Below are positions 19,287 to 28,468 of a stretch of 64,000 nucleotides of DNA, in pieces. Source of the DNA: Atlantibacter hermannii (GTDB taxonomy: Bacteria; Pseudomonadota; Gammaproteobacteria; Enterobacterales; Enterobacteriaceae); assembly GCF_009907385.1 (NCBI RefSeq), contig NZ_JAAATR010000007.1, positions 1-64,000 on the forward strand. The letters are read 5' to 3'. Every line of letters starts with the position of its first letter. Positions within the stretch are counted from its first letter, which is position 1. The position numbers and the translations under genes were made by a program. The notes under the pieces are model-generated. The model ran no database searches. It saw only the letters and a program-made list of their open reading frames with translations, and had not been told where the DNA came from.

Positions 19287-19400
19287 CTTAAAAAAAATTC
19301 CTGAGACAATACTACTCGATCCGTCCGTTTTAAATCTTCACAACAGTGGGCCGTTTTTACGTTTAAGCAAAATAGCTGGTTCAGAAGGTGAGTCGGAGAG

Positions 19401-19413
19401 AAAAGTTACTTTT
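19401..19413. promoter_or_regulatory. Dispersed palindrome, copy 5 (AAAAGTTACTTTT)
   Basis: Perfect copy, opposite orientation to copy 4, followed by CCGG and preceded by GTGAGTC. Confidence 0.75.
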
Positions 19414-19600
19414 CCGGTTGTCTGGGCCAGTGATGAGAGAGTGGCAGGACAGGAATGGCTAAACCGGTGCGGGTCTCTTGTAAGTCGCAGGGGATTGAGG
19501 AGATATAGAGGTAAACCGGTACGTTCAGTTTTTGGATTGAGCCGGGCTTTTGGCCCGGGCTTAAGGAAGCGGAAATTTGAACGAACTGGCAGGTAATGAT

Positions 19601-19777
19601 TTATGCCGCCGACAGCTGGCCGTCAGTGCTTTGCTGTTCTGGTTTGACAGTTGGGGGATAACCGGCAGTTAGCCGCTGGCATTCCGCATCACAGAAAGCC
19701 CTGAGGTTGCTGAAGACGGACTCCATGAAATCAGCATGAGCATACGAGTCTACAGGACGTGTCTTGTTATCTTTCAT
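19601..19777 (-). CDS. Small hypothetical protein
   Basis: I choose the ATG at 19777 because GAGGAGAACAAG precedes it; an 18-residue upstream extension has no site. The 58-residue product is acidic with two cysteines and has no known motif. Confidence 0.5.
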   Translation of the reverse strand: MKDNKTRPVDSYAHADFMESVFSNLRAFCDAECQRLTAGYPPTVKPEQQSTDGQLSAA

Positions 19778-20287
19778 CTTGTTCTCCTCAATCATTATTA
19801 AAACCAGCGGATTTAGTTCCTGGCGCTCCATCTGCTGACCGGCTTTCCCAGAGAGCAGCGATGTGTCGGGTTCTGTTTCTCATTTTATCGTTTTCATCGG
19901 GCCCATCCGGCCGTATAAGAGACCGATTTGGCATGTTTAAGAAACGTACTGGCGACATTAAAAGCTGAGGTTGGCTTTGGAATAAAAGGATACTTTTCCC
20001 GTTTGTCAGGTCTTTCGCTACCGCTGCACGATGATTCTGTCAGGCATTCTGCGCCCTCCTTGGCTGTACATCTTGAAACAAGCGGTGGGATGTTCCCTTC
20101 CCCCTGCTCACCGCAGAATAATTGGCAAGTCCCGACGGTCGTTCCGTACGAGCCGGGTCCAAATAATGAATAAATACAACGCCACTTCAATTGTATTGAC
20201 AATAGAAGTTAGGAGGATCATAGTGTCATTCATGGTGCGGCTTTCGCACCACCGCCCCGGCGGTACCGGGCAGAACTGGAGTACCTC
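19778..20287. other. Divergent intergenic region
   Basis: This holds promoters for the leftward 58-residue gene and the rightward 20288 gene. TTGACA near 20197 is the best -35 candidate for the latter. No RNA gene or repeat was recognised. Confidence 0.4.
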
Positions 20288-21232
20288 ATGAAACTTTCCC
20301 GTCAGACGACTTCTGATACTTCTGTTGATGGCCGTTCACGCGCATATGCCTGGGGCCGTGTCCATTATTTCATTATCGAACATGCACCAATGGCTGAGCT
20401 GGTCGCTATTGACGAGCTGCTGGAAAAAGCTGGCTGGAGCAATGACGGCTGTCCGAACTATGAGAAAGATGACGAGTTTGGTAATGCTGGTTACAGCTGT
20501 GGTTACTGGATCGATATTGACAGCGTGGGAAGCTTCAAGGCTGACTACAAACGTCTTAAGGGTGAGATTAGTGCGCATATCGCCTCAAAGGCGGCAGAGG
20601 TGGAGATCCGCGTACTGGACTCGATGTCCGACAAAGAATGTAAAGATGTTGCCTCGGTGGCATGTACTGTTCGCCGTGACTTACGTACGCAGTCCGAATC
20701 GCTTCATTCACTGCGTACTATCGTAACGGTTGATCATTACAATCCCTATGTGATCACCAGCCGCCCGCTGAGCATTTCCGCCTGGACACTTATCCACGAC
20801 TGTCTGAAAACCGGCACCATCAATGACGTCTGTTCACGGTTGAGTTCATTAATCCTGCACTCTGAAGCCGCGATTGCCCGTTGTAAGGGAAGCTCCGACT
20901 ACTCTTCGGAACACGCTCAGCTATCGTTTTTTGCTGGTAACGACTATGTCACCAGACGCACCCTTGTTGATGCAGCTCACGAAGAGGCTCTGCGAATGAA
21001 CCGCCGCTTTGATGAACGTATTGCAATGAACGCGGATTCTGATGCCAGAAGGCTCCAGTGCGAATTCAACCTGAGCAACCATGTCGTACAGCGTCGGACC
21101 GTTGAATCTGCTCATATCCAGGCAATCAACGAAGACGTCACCCGTTCACAGGCGGAACCACGCTGCCCTGGAAAGCTTCTTCTGAAAATGACCAGTCATG
21201 AGGAAGTGCGGGACTCACTGAGCACCTGTTAG
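20288..21232 (+). CDS. Hypothetical plasmid protein
   Basis: A 314-residue soluble, mostly helical protein of unknown family. CTGGAG lies 10 bp before the start. It opens a rightward block of five genes inside a long leftward region, with visibly higher G+C than its neighbours, which suggests separate acquisition. Confidence 0.6.
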   Translation: MKLSRQTTSDTSVDGRSRAYAWGRVHYFIIEHAPMAELVAIDELLEKAGWSNDGCPNYEKDDEFGNAGYSCGYWIDIDSVGSFKADYKRLKGEISAHIASKAAEVEIRVLDSMSDKECKDVASVACTVRRDLRTQSESLHSLRTIVTVDHYNPYVITSRPLSISAWTLIHDCLKTGTINDVCSRLSSLILHSEAAIARCKGSSDYSSEHAQLSFFAGNDYVTRRTLVDAAHEEALRMNRRFDERIAMNADSDARRLQCEFNLSNHVVQRRTVESAHIQAINEDVTRSQAEPRCPGKLLLKMTSHEEVRDSLSTC

Positions 21233-21327
21233 TCCAGCGACACCCCCTGCGGCTCTACTACCGGGCCGCAGTCTGCTCCGGCCAGATGGTGCCAGTGGCG
21301 TAATGAATTTGTTTAATAAGGCTGAGT

Positions 21328-21930
21328 ATGATGAATAAAGAACAACTAATCGACAAACTGGAACGCGTGGTATGTGGTCAGTACTCCTACGAAATGCAGG
21401 AGCTTGCGTATTCGGCCCTCTGCTGCATTAAAGGCACCCCGGACGACTGCGCTAAGTTCCCTGTTACGCGTCCGCTGCCTGACACCTTAGTGGACGTATG
21501 GGACGAGATCGGGCAATACCTTGGCACAGGCAAAGCCATTGAAACTCGCAGTTGCGGCGTTTCGCTTCTGCTTCATGGACACTGCTACGATTCAAATCAT
21601 GTGCTGTACTGGCGCAATGCTGGCGCACTTCCAGCAGCTTGCGATACGCCACTGGCTGGTGGGTCTCGCAAACTGTTCACCTGCTCAGCCTGTGGAGTGG
21701 ACGGTCTGGATGAACCACCTGAAACCAGTTGCCACTGCTGCACAGAGGGGGCCCACTGGATTGAGAGCAGGCTCTTCACCTCCGGGCAGGCAGACCCTGA
21801 AGAATTTAGACCCGTGGCGGTCGTGAAAGTGTGTGCAGGCTCAACGCCGGATGATCGGCTCATCTGGAGCGTGATTGAACAGCTCAACGGCGAACTGGCG
21901 GAAGGCGATAAACTATTTAAGCGACGCTGA
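21328..21930 (+). CDS. Hypothetical protein with cysteine clusters
   Basis: A 200-residue protein with a Cys-rich middle (CSACG near 113 and CHCC near 130) that could bind zinc. It ends in a short basic tail. The layout recalls accessory proteins of lambdoid phages, but I cannot assign a family. Confidence 0.55.
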   Translation: MMNKEQLIDKLERVVCGQYSYEMQELAYSALCCIKGTPDDCAKFPVTRPLPDTLVDVWDEIGQYLGTGKAIETRSCGVSLLLHGHCYDSNHVLYWRNAGALPAACDTPLAGGSRKLFTCSACGVDGLDEPPETSCHCCTEGAHWIESRLFTSGQADPEEFRPVAVVKVCAGSTPDDRLIWSVIEQLNGELAEGDKLFKRR

Positions 21931-21983
21931 CAGATCACGTCAGCATTTATATCAGACGAACTCCAGAATAATTTAAAGCAACC

Positions 21984-22340
21984 ATGAACATGAAAAAGCC
22001 CAAAGCTGCATTACAGAATGCCATGAAAGAAGATGTGCCAGCTGTGACACAGATTCAGATGCGATCTACGGTTTCCAGAAAGGTTCGCTATGTAAAACAG
22101 GCAAATCGAGAGGGTCTGAAATTATCTGAGTGGATGTCGCGGCATCTCGACGCTGTCTGTGATACCGCAGATGAGATTCATAAAGGCAAACGCTCAACTC
22201 CGGTTGCGCCTGGGAAGATTCCCCCTGAGGTATACCAGGTGATATACGATCAGTGCGGCGGGTTCGTGGAGTGTGATGCTAATGCCCAGGTAATCTGGGA
22301 AGCCTGCCGTGATGCCATTCTTAACGGAGACAAAGGGTAA
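21984..22340 (+). CDS. Ribbon-helix-helix-like small protein
   Basis: Residues about 20-60 (QIQMRSTVSRKVRYVKQA, then EGLKLSEW and HLDAVCD) look like a MetJ/Arc-type DNA-binding segment. The protein encoded at 52304-52561 shares this segment closely, so the two are paralogues. The 118-residue length includes a C-terminal extension of about 50 residues that the paralogue lacks. A repressor or antitoxin role is possible. Confidence 0.6.
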   Translation: MNMKKPKAALQNAMKEDVPAVTQIQMRSTVSRKVRYVKQANREGLKLSEWMSRHLDAVCDTADEIHKGKRSTPVAPGKIPPEVYQVIYDQCGGFVECDANAQVIWEACRDAILNGDKG

Positions 22341-22386
22341 ACGGCAGGTATCGCCTGTCATTTTTACCCTTGTGAGGAAAATCCTG

Positions 22387-22590
22387 ATGAACCATGAGAG
22401 CCGAACTGTATACCTGAACACGGCCATTGAGGCCCTGTTGAAAGCTGAGGCGGCTCTGAACGAGCTGGCATTAGCCTATGTACTCAAACCAGGTGAAAAG
22501 GCAAGCGCATGCCATCCCCGAACCGGTACGCTTTCCACAGCTTCCCAGGTAAGAAAACTTCGCCGTGTTCTAGAAAAAAACAAGTTATGA
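22387..22590 (+). CDS. Small hypothetical protein
   Basis: The start is placed at an ATG preceded by GTGAGGAAAA, giving 67 residues rather than a longer frame. An Ala/Leu-rich helix is followed by a basic tail. It is 46 bp after the preceding gene and probably in its operon. Confidence 0.5.
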   Translation: MNHESRTVYLNTAIEALLKAEAALNELALAYVLKPGEKASACHPRTGTLSTASQVRKLRRVLEKNKL

Positions 22591-22871
22591 CGGCCCTTAT
22601 ACGCTGGCATAATGTACCGTGCTTCGCTCATCCCAGCAGTATGGGTTTTAAACTCTTCCATTTTTAAGAGTACGGGAAGAGCCTTATTATTGTCGCATAC
22701 CCTACGGATGCATTGCAGTTCAAACCGCTGTTCGGTGCAATTATTGCTGTATCCGGCGGATTTGAAAATGACAGAAATAGTGATGTAAAGCTCCGCCATT
22801 AAAGAAATGCCCCGTAGTTTGGCGAATCAACTTTCTGAATTATCTCGATGAACACCATTTAAGGAAATCGA

Positions 22872-23192
22872 ATGTGTGATTTTTGCAGGGCTGACGAAAA
22901 TTACTTTCATATGGCAGAATGCGTGTATGACCAACTGGTTAAAGAGTATCCCGTAATGTGGCTGCGGGATTCAACCCGGATCGGGGCCTGCTACCTCTGT
23001 CGAGAACTGCTGTCGCCGGAGGGGATGGTCCTGGCGATGCAGAGCGCTTTCCCTGCGAAGGGATGGCGGCTGCGTATTTGGTACAATGAAACCATTGACG
23101 AAGAGATAGAACCGCAGCGTGGAGACTGTATTGAGCTGTCCTCCAGGGCGGACGCTCTGCTGTCCTTCATGTCGTTCCAGGAAAAGGTTTAG
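22872..23192 (+). CDS. Small protein with possible zinc site
   Basis: A 106-residue protein. CDFC at residues 2-5 and CYLC near 40 could form a four-cysteine zinc site. AAGGAAAT precedes the start. It is the last intact gene of the rightward block. No family was recognised. Confidence 0.5.
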   Translation: MCDFCRADENYFHMAECVYDQLVKEYPVMWLRDSTRIGACYLCRELLSPEGMVLAMQSAFPAKGWRLRIWYNETIDEEIEPQRGDCIELSSRADALLSFMSFQEKV

Positions 23193-23516
23193 CGCTGCGG
23201 CCCCCCTCACAAAAAGGCGCTTTCCGCGACAAATCTGGTACGACCGGACAACGTTGAGTCAATTCTTGCTTCCCCGCAGAAGAATCCCTATGAAGTAAAG
23301 TAGAGGTAGGCATTACGCCCACCAGCAAACCTGATAACTGTTCTTTGCGTAACATCCTCAAACTTCTGGTGCCTTCGTAGACTGCGATGCGAATGCCCAT
23401 GAGCTGAATTCACCGTATCATTTGACCGGATGCAGCGAGAACAGAAATGACAATGTTTGAACGATTTGCCAGACGGCCATAAAACTCTACTGGGTACAGA
23501 ATAAGGACTGACCGCA

Positions 23517-23591
23517 ATGGCTACGTTCTATGAGCTACCGACCAGTGAGAAGTCCATTGTTTCCGGTACGTGCCCGGACGAGCACCGGTGA
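23517..23591 (+). pseudogene. Decayed small reading frame
   Basis: An ATG preceded by AAGGACTG opens 24 codons and stops. The same frame resumes for 15 codons, and a +1 frame continues beyond 23623. This reads like a frameshifted remnant, but there is no homologue I can name. The 23193-23800 stretch holds nothing else that I can support. Confidence 0.25.
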
Positions 23592-23771
23592 AATTTTTCC
23601 CGACTGGATTACGCTAAGGCTTTTGAACGGTTTGCGTGAAGTGGGACTCTTTGGGTCTGGTTCTTGATTTATACAAAAGGCTATATGCCACAAGACGGGA
23701 GGAAAAAAGGGTTTCCCCGACTGGAGAAACCCTTTCAAAAGGTGCCGATGGCATACTAATCCACACCCCGA

Positions 23772-23795
23772 AAAGAGGGGGTTGCCCCCCTCTTT
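23772..23795 (-). terminator. Terminator of the hok mRNA
   Basis: AAAGAGGGGG pairs with CCCCCTCTTT immediately after the hok stop. A second hairpin (GGGTTTC/GAAACCC, about 23708-23731) lies beyond it. In hok mRNAs the 3' end also folds back on the leader to block translation. Confidence 0.7.
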
Positions 23796-23800
23796 GTCAG

Positions 23801-23959
23801 CTACTTACCGGATTCGTAGGCCAGGATAGCAGATACCTCCCTTGTTCCGTCTTTCATCCGCAACTCGCAAAGCGAGTTTCGTGTGAGCCAGGTGAATATC
23901 AACAGCGTTAAACAAACTATTAATATGCACAAAACAATGGGTTGGTTCGGCATTTTCAT
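23801..23959 (-). CDS. hok: Hok-family type I toxin
   Basis: The 52-residue peptide is an unmistakable Hok/Gef toxin: an N-terminal membrane helix with [17 protein letters not shown], then SLCELR and the terminal AYESGK. Length equals Hok of R1. It inserts in the inner membrane and depolarises plasmid-free cells. AAGGAGAAGAAGGCC precedes the ATG, as in R1. The upstream leader reading frame (mok-like, ATG at 24013) is in the same frame as hok here, whereas in R1 it is in another frame. Antisense Sok lies on the other strand. Confidence 0.95.
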   Translation of the reverse strand: MKMPNQPIVLCILIVCLTLLIFTWLTRNSLCELRMKDGTREVSAILAYESGK

Positions 23960-24008
23960 GGCCTTCTTCTCCTTGCATTTAAGCAGGCAAGAGGCTACTC
24001 TGAATGTG

Positions 24009-24065
24009 ACTAGCATACAGGGGCCTCGGGTTAATTGAAAAATTACTCGGGGCTTTCTGCTTTTA
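24009..24065 (+). ncRNA. sok: Sok antisense RNA
   Basis: On the + strand, ACTAGCATACAGGGG starts where R1 Sok starts, is preceded by a TACTCT -10, and runs through CCTCGGG and a TTAAT...ATTA stem to a T-rich end. It covers the mok start on the opposite strand. Ends are inferred from R1 and are approximate. Confidence 0.7.
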
Positions 24066-24313
24066 CCACAGTCAAACAGTGTTACCGCTGGCTGGGGCAA
24101 AAGCCTCCAGCACCAGCGTTATTATACCACCCTGCCCTGATCAGCCAAACACCCCGCCTACATAAATTACTGATTTTTCATTTATTTGACATGATTCACT
24201 TCCGGTTGTCGGCGAAAGTCATTTTATACTAAAGAAAAGGGTAACGGGCAGCTGCTGGGTCGGAACATACAGTGCAGTTCCTGCCCGTTTAATTTCCGGA
24301 TGCAATGGTAGGA

Positions 24314-24919
24314 TCAGGAGGCACTGCTTCCGTTGATTAGGGAAATCTTATGTGCCTGAATACGGCTGTATTCGAGATGGGATGCAATATTACAGATGCG
24401 CTCCAGTCGATCATGCAGCCTCGTGTAGGTCAGTCGATGAATACCGGACATTTCATCAAGTAGCCAGCGCTTGATGTAAGGGTTACAGGAAAGCCGGGCA
24501 AGATCGTCGTCATCCACTTCGTCAAAGAACCAGTACTGCTCCATCGGGACTACCTGAAATATCCACGGCCGGGGATAGTCCCCTGTGACAACCAAAAACC
24601 ATGCAAGAAAGCATAGACACAGCTCAACGACCATAAGCATCGAAAATTGCGAATAACTTAGACCGGGCACATAGGGTGAACTATCCGCAACATACCCCCT
24701 GAGCAATTCCGCCACAAGGTAGCCCAATAGCGTCAAGGCCAGCATCAGGGTCAGGATTAATCCCCCATTAAACGCTACCGAAGCCTTTTGAACCCGATCA
24801 GGTGCTGTCCGGCTGCGATAGTTGGTCACTACTCTTTCTACAAGTGCCCTTATGGCAGCCTGTTCTTTACTGACATCAGCTCCGGAAAAACCGGACGGGC
24901 TTTTATTTAATTCAGTCAT
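24314..24919 (-). CDS. Two-helix membrane protein, hypothetical
   Basis: A 201-residue protein with likely membrane segments at about 52-74 and 92-112, flanked by cytoplasmic domains. The C-terminal half is acidic and helical (a DEVDDDD stretch near 134). No family was recognised. AGGAGTGGG precedes the start. Confidence 0.55.
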   Translation of the reverse strand: MTELNKSPSGFSGADVSKEQAAIRALVERVVTNYRSRTAPDRVQKASVAFNGGLILTLMLALTLLGYLVAELLRGYVADSSPYVPGLSYSQFSMLMVVELCLCFLAWFLVVTGDYPRPWIFQVVPMEQYWFFDEVDDDDLARLSCNPYIKRWLLDEMSGIHRLTYTRLHDRLERICNIASHLEYSRIQAHKISLINGSSAS

Positions 24920-25135
24920 ACCCCACTCCTGTTATGTGCTCTACTTAACAAACACGTAGATCATACAGAGCTCACGGACGCACTCCTGCCAGATAAAGGA
25001 GGGAATTTGGCTGTAAGACGGTTAGCCAACAGTTCAGGTTATGCGTGGGATCCGCCCAGTCAGAAAGGATTCCGTTAATAACAGGCAAGGTTAAAGGCAG
25101 ATGGACGGTGAAATTGTGGGTGCTAAAAGGGGGTA

Positions 25136-25417
25136 TTACTCTTTTTCCTGCATAGCGGTTTTTTCAGCCCGGGTGGCCAGACGAACATTTCCGAAAGGCT
25201 CACGGACAAGCAGTGGCTTCTCCTTCTTCCAGCCCCTGATAGCCGTTTCTCCAAACCGACGTGGTGCATTGCCGTTCCAGCGAGCAATCACATGGTTATC
25301 ATGAATTTCAATAATGACAACGGGGTGGACAATGACCGTTGAAATGGTGGTATTTCCCATTTTGGTACGGGTTACAGACCAAACCTGCATCCCGGATTCC
25401 AGCTGGCTGATTTTCAT
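25136..25417 (-). CDS. Small hypothetical protein
   Basis: A 93-residue basic protein whose first 60 residues are strand-rich, like a small beta-barrel or KOW-type fold. The C-terminus is helical and charged. I recognise no family. Confidence 0.5.
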   Translation of the reverse strand: MKISQLESGMQVWSVTRTKMGNTTISTVIVHPVVIIEIHDNHVIARWNGNAPRRFGETAIRGWKKEKPLLVREPFGNVRLATRAEKTAMQEKE

Positions 25418-25562
25418 ATTATATCCTTAAGCCATCACGAACTGCGCCACAAACAATTAATGTGGCGCAATTTACCATAAACAATAAACATCAGATACCC
25501 GTGAAAAGATTTCCCTTTATTTTAAAATTCTTCTGGAGAAAAAATGATATTTCCAGAAGAGG

Positions 25563-25739
25563 TCAGCGAAATTCAGAAACGGCCATCACAATGGTGCTGC
25601 GCTGACGCTGGCGTTCTGCCTTGCGCTGCCTGCGGCGATAGATCTGTTTTGCGCTGACGTAAGGGCAGTCCTCACGGGTATACCAGCAGCAGCCGCAAGG
25701 TTCGGGCCGGGGTTTTCCGGCAAGTCCAAATGGTTTCAT
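25563..25739 (-). CDS. Small basic protein with cysteine cluster
   Basis: A 58-codon frame with a good AAGGTGAC site. The product has CGCC near residue 16 and a further cysteine near 24, then a very basic Arg/Gln-rich tail (about 34-47), suggesting nucleic-acid binding. Homology unknown. Confidence 0.5.
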   Translation of the reverse strand: MKPFGLAGKPRPEPCGCCWYTREDCPYVSAKQIYRRRQRKAERQRQRSTIVMAVSEFR

Positions 25740-25792
25740 CAAGTCACCTTTTTAATGTTTTTAATGGAAAGATACTTACCTAACCCATTGTT

Positions 25793-26104
25793 TTATAGGA
25801 AATAACGTTGTTGCATAAACAGATACAGATAACCCTCAGGAGAAAACATGCAAAGGTTATCAGTGATAACCGCGTCCAGATACCGAGTGTCAGTCTGTAA
25901 ACGTTTTATCACCAGAAAATGTGCTGCCGCAGCCTTAATGCCAGAACTACCGTTTACAACATTATGTATACCCGCTTTGAATAACGAACGAGCATGAATT
26001 ACCTTTTCCCGGGCCGCTTCGATCTCAGCATTAATAACGCATTGCCGCGCCTGGATGACTGCCTCTCCGGTTAAATCGCGGAAATTCATTAGAGATGTGA
26101 TCAT
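25793..26104 (-). CDS. Hypothetical helical protein
   Basis: A 103-residue protein, alpha-helical over most of its length. The start is supported by CTGGAGAG. It is driven by a GGTTATTTGT variant of the shared promoter. Confidence 0.5.
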   Translation of the reverse strand: MITSLMNFRDLTGEAVIQARQCVINAEIEAAREKVIHARSLFKAGIHNVVNGSSGIKAAAAHFLVIKRLQTDTRYLDAVITDNLCMFSPEGYLYLFMQQRYFL

Positions 26105-26131
26105 GATTGACTCTCCAGATTATGTGGAATC

Positions 26132-26164
26132 ATTATAACAACTGGCACCACGCCACAAATAACC
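26132..26164 (-). promoter_or_regulatory. GGTTATTAGC-class promoter, copy 2
   Basis: Leftward GGTTATTTGT (26164-26155), 17-bp gap, TATAAT (26137-26132). The flanking CTCA and upstream A/T tract are conserved. Confidence 0.6.
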
Positions 26165-26326
26165 TGAGATAAATTCTTTGAAATATTCCTATATATAAGG
26201 AATTACAGTCGGAAAAGAAACAATGAAATAGCGCCGACCGCTTAAAATCGATAAATTAAAATGGACGGCACTGGAATGAAAAACTGAAAGTAGTAAGACC
26301 GTAATTATCCTTCACGGATGTAAGCT

Positions 26327-26527
26327 TTAAAAGAGGAGTACTGGCAAAGCTTTGCCAAGTACTTCGGCGGTTGTGTCTACGATTTTACGGATGTCATCGA
26401 TCTGCGAAGGCTTATTCAACACCACCGTAAAAAGCTCTCCTTCGTTATCAGCCTGCTCGCAGTTTCCGTATCGGCTCCCGTCGTACAGCTGCACAATACG
26501 TGACATAGAAGACTTTGTTTGTTTCAT
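26327..26527 (-). CDS. Small hypothetical protein, distant relative of the next gene
   Basis: A 66-residue protein. Its FTVVLNKPSQIDDIRKIVD segment aligns in register with the DIEYPMTLNDLSRLCD segment of the product of 26567-26791, so they may be diverged paralogues. Function unknown. Confidence 0.5.
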   Translation of the reverse strand: MKQTKSSMSRIVQLYDGSRYGNCEQADNEGELFTVVLNKPSQIDDIRKIVDTTAEVLGKALPVLLF

Positions 26528-26566
26528 GGCTTTGCACCTGCTTTTAGGCAGTTTGGTTACTGGTTA

Positions 26567-26791
26567 TCAGAAGCTGGTTTCATGCGCTTCCGGCTGGGAC
26601 ACGAACTGGTATTTGACGCCGCCAGGCACACCTACTGCTTCGGCAATAGAGTCGCAAAGCCGCGATAAATCATTTAGTGTCATCGGATATTCAATATCTA
26701 CTGAATATAAAGCACCTGCATTTTCAGCATCTTCGATGTTTTTATACTGGGCACTAAATATAGCAATGGTCTGAATTTCGTGGTTATGCAT
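26567..26791 (-). CDS. Small hypothetical protein of a three-member family
   Basis: A 74-residue protein. It shares YPMTLNDLSRLCDSIAEAVG, then PGG and KY, with the product of 36735-36974 at 10 kb distance. It has no membrane segment. It forms an operon with 26327-26527. Confidence 0.55.
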   Translation of the reverse strand: MHNHEIQTIAIFSAQYKNIEDAENAGALYSVDIEYPMTLNDLSRLCDSIAEAVGVPGGVKYQFVSQPEAHETSF

Positions 26792-26810
26792 GAACCGGTC
26801 CTTATTAAAT

Positions 26811-26833
26811 TATAAAAGCCACCCGAGAGTGGC
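26811..26833 (-). terminator. Rho-independent terminator
   Basis: GCCAC (26818-26822) pairs with GTGGC (26829-26833). Read leftward it is followed by TTTTATAAT, and it ends the 26846-27049 gene. Confidence 0.7.
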
Positions 26834-26845
26834 CTGAGTGGAAAC

Positions 26846-27049
26846 TTAAATCTGTGAAGTATATTTGAGAGATTTTTTGCGATCCAGATGCCGGGCAACA
26901 ATGGTTCCGATAACAAGTAGCGTGATGACCGCACTGAAGAAGGTGCTGTCAGGGACGCCCTGGAAAAAATCACTGAAACTGTAAACAATAAAAATCAATG
27001 CGCAAAAATAGAAAACGATACGAACATAAGGGGTAAAAAACATTTTCAT
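26846..27049 (-). CDS. Small two-helix membrane protein
   Basis: A 67-residue protein with hydrophobic segments at about 8-27 and 35-52 and a basic C-terminal tail. Function unknown. Confidence 0.5.
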   Translation of the reverse strand: MKMFFTPYVRIVFYFCALIFIVYSFSDFFQGVPDSTFFSAVITLLVIGTIVARHLDRKKSLKYTSQI

Positions 27050-27188
27050 CGGTTGCCTTCCATTCAGGGAGAATTCTCAGTAATTACATCACACCTGAAG
27101 AGAAACTATTTTCGTATAAATGAGCATTTTCGACATATCAGAGGGGGGTTTTACTCATAAATGAGGTAGTAAGGGTCACACTTGAGAT

Positions 27189-27201
27189 GAAAGTTACTTT
27201 C
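27189..27201. promoter_or_regulatory. Dispersed palindrome, copy 6 (GAAAGTTACTTTC)
   Basis: Core AAAGTTACTTT intact, followed by CTGG. It lies 140 bp upstream of the 26846-27049 gene. Confidence 0.6.
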
Positions 27202-27228
27202 CTGGCTGCGAACGAACTATCTCAAATG

Positions 27229-27522
27229 TTAGAGGTGTGCGTTCGCCTTAAGAGCTTCATGCCCTGAGGAGCTCAACTTGAGCCGATAGTATAAACCTGG
27301 CTCCAGATGCCTTACTGGCTGGCATAACTCCACGAGGCCCAGCCGGAACAGGACCGGAGAGCTCCTGCACGTCACATCATCAGGATTCCCCATAAACGTA
27401 CGCCGTTCTCTGGCCCGTCTGAAATTGCCAGAGATATCATAGATCGTGCCGGATGCCATCCGTCTTAACACGTAAATCTGCGCCCTTGTAAGCTTCTGGG
27501 CGGAACTGCTTAAACCTGACAT
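27229..27522 (-). CDS. Possible winged-helix protein
   Basis: A 97-residue basic protein. The pattern of LTRAQIYVLRRMASG at 12-26, a basic stretch, then a hydrophobic LFRLGLVEL and a strand pair resembles a small winged helix of a regulator or antirestriction type. The assignment is from sequence feel only. Confidence 0.45.
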   Translation of the reverse strand: MSGLSSSAQKLTRAQIYVLRRMASGTIYDISGNFRRARERRTFMGNPDDVTCRSSPVLFRLGLVELCQPVRHLEPGLYYRLKLSSSGHEALKANAHL

Positions 27523-27601
27523 ACCTTCCCGGCCTTATATAAAACAATCCGCCAGCAGCTCGACTGGCGGACAATGTTTGACTGGATACAGCAAGGACAT
27601 A

Positions 27602-28093
27602 CTATTTGCTGACAAGTTTGATATTGGTTTCACTCATTCGAAGTCGAAACTCCTGAAAACCCTGCTCTACCGCTAACTCCAGCCACTCAACGGGAATGGT
27701 ATAGCTACAATCAGACCCACCCAAAGCGGCATCACAAGCGTAATCCCAGTCCTCATCCAGTTTTGGATTCATCCCCTGGGCGTAAGCCACAGTATCGCGG
27801 GATGCGGGAGAGCCCTCAAGCTCAGCATTAGTGATCAGGTATACACCATGACTGTGCGCGAGAAGCACTTTTGGCACCAGATGTGTGCTGGCAATTTTTG
27901 AGGATGAGGGAAAGAAAACCCTACCAGCTTTACGCGCCTCTTCTTCAGTCTGTCCCTCAGCGTTAAGGAGGGCTCCCCCCGGATAGCATGCCGGGTCATA
28001 GATCTGATCTGGGGTGACCGAAAACGTTTTTGCGGTGCGAATTTCTTCGATCAGTTTATTGATATCTGCCATTTCAAATACGAGAGTGGTCAC
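27602..28093 (-). CDS. Hypothetical protein
   Basis: The likely start is a GTG with GAGGGAG upstream; an ATG follows 7 codons later. The product is 163 residues, acidic and soluble, with no recognised motif. It is coupled to the gene in front of it (4 bp between stop and start) and probably shares its promoter. Confidence 0.55.
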   Translation of the reverse strand: MTTLVFEMADINKLIEEIRTAKTFSVTPDQIYDPACYPGGALLNAEGQTEEEARKAGRVFFPSSSKIASTHLVPKVLLAHSHGVYLITNAELEGSPASRDTVAYAQGMNPKLDEDWDYACDAALGGSDCSYTIPVEWLELAVEQGFQEFRLRMSETNIKLVSK

Positions 28094-28097
28094 AGGC

Positions 28098-28409
28098 TTA
28101 CTCTCCCTCTTCAGTGGACAACATCAGATACTTTGTTGCCAGCAGAAGCTCTCCCACATCCTTGAGGGACAATTCAGCTTTGCCTTCTACGGCAAGCTGC
28201 AAGCGCTGTCGAATTGCATGAACAGAATCTGAAGATAAAGATGCCATTTTGCGCAAAACGGCATTAGCCTTTTCTACAGCAGGATACAGAATTTCTGAGT
28301 TGGTATTATCTTCGTCATTATCAAAGATAATTTCAGAATCCATATTGATGTTATCTTCAAGCCAGCTTGAAAGCACTTCAAGTAATGACATCACCTTTTC
28401 AATTTGCAT
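28098..28409 (-). CDS. Acidic helical protein
   Basis: The start is placed at the ATG preceded by GAGGAGGCGAT. The 103-residue product has a very acidic segment near 30-40 and long helices. Unknown family. It is read from the GGTTATTAGC-class promoter with the long hairpin at 28452-28540. Confidence 0.55.
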   Translation of the reverse strand: MQIEKVMSLLEVLSSWLEDNINMDSEIIFDNDEDNTNSEILYPAVEKANAVLRKMASLSSDSVHAIRQRLQLAVEGKAELSLKDVGELLLATKYLMLSTEEGE

Positions 28410-28435
28410 ATCGCCTCCTCTGTTAACATGAAACA

Positions 28436-28468
28436 AATATAACAAAGTGGCTTACCCGGCTAATAACC
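28436..28468 (-). promoter_or_regulatory. GGTTATTAGC-class promoter, copy 3
   Basis: Leftward GGTTATTAGC (28468-28459), 17-bp gap, TATATT (28441-28436). The upstream A tract (GAAAACTTT) is present. Confidence 0.7.
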
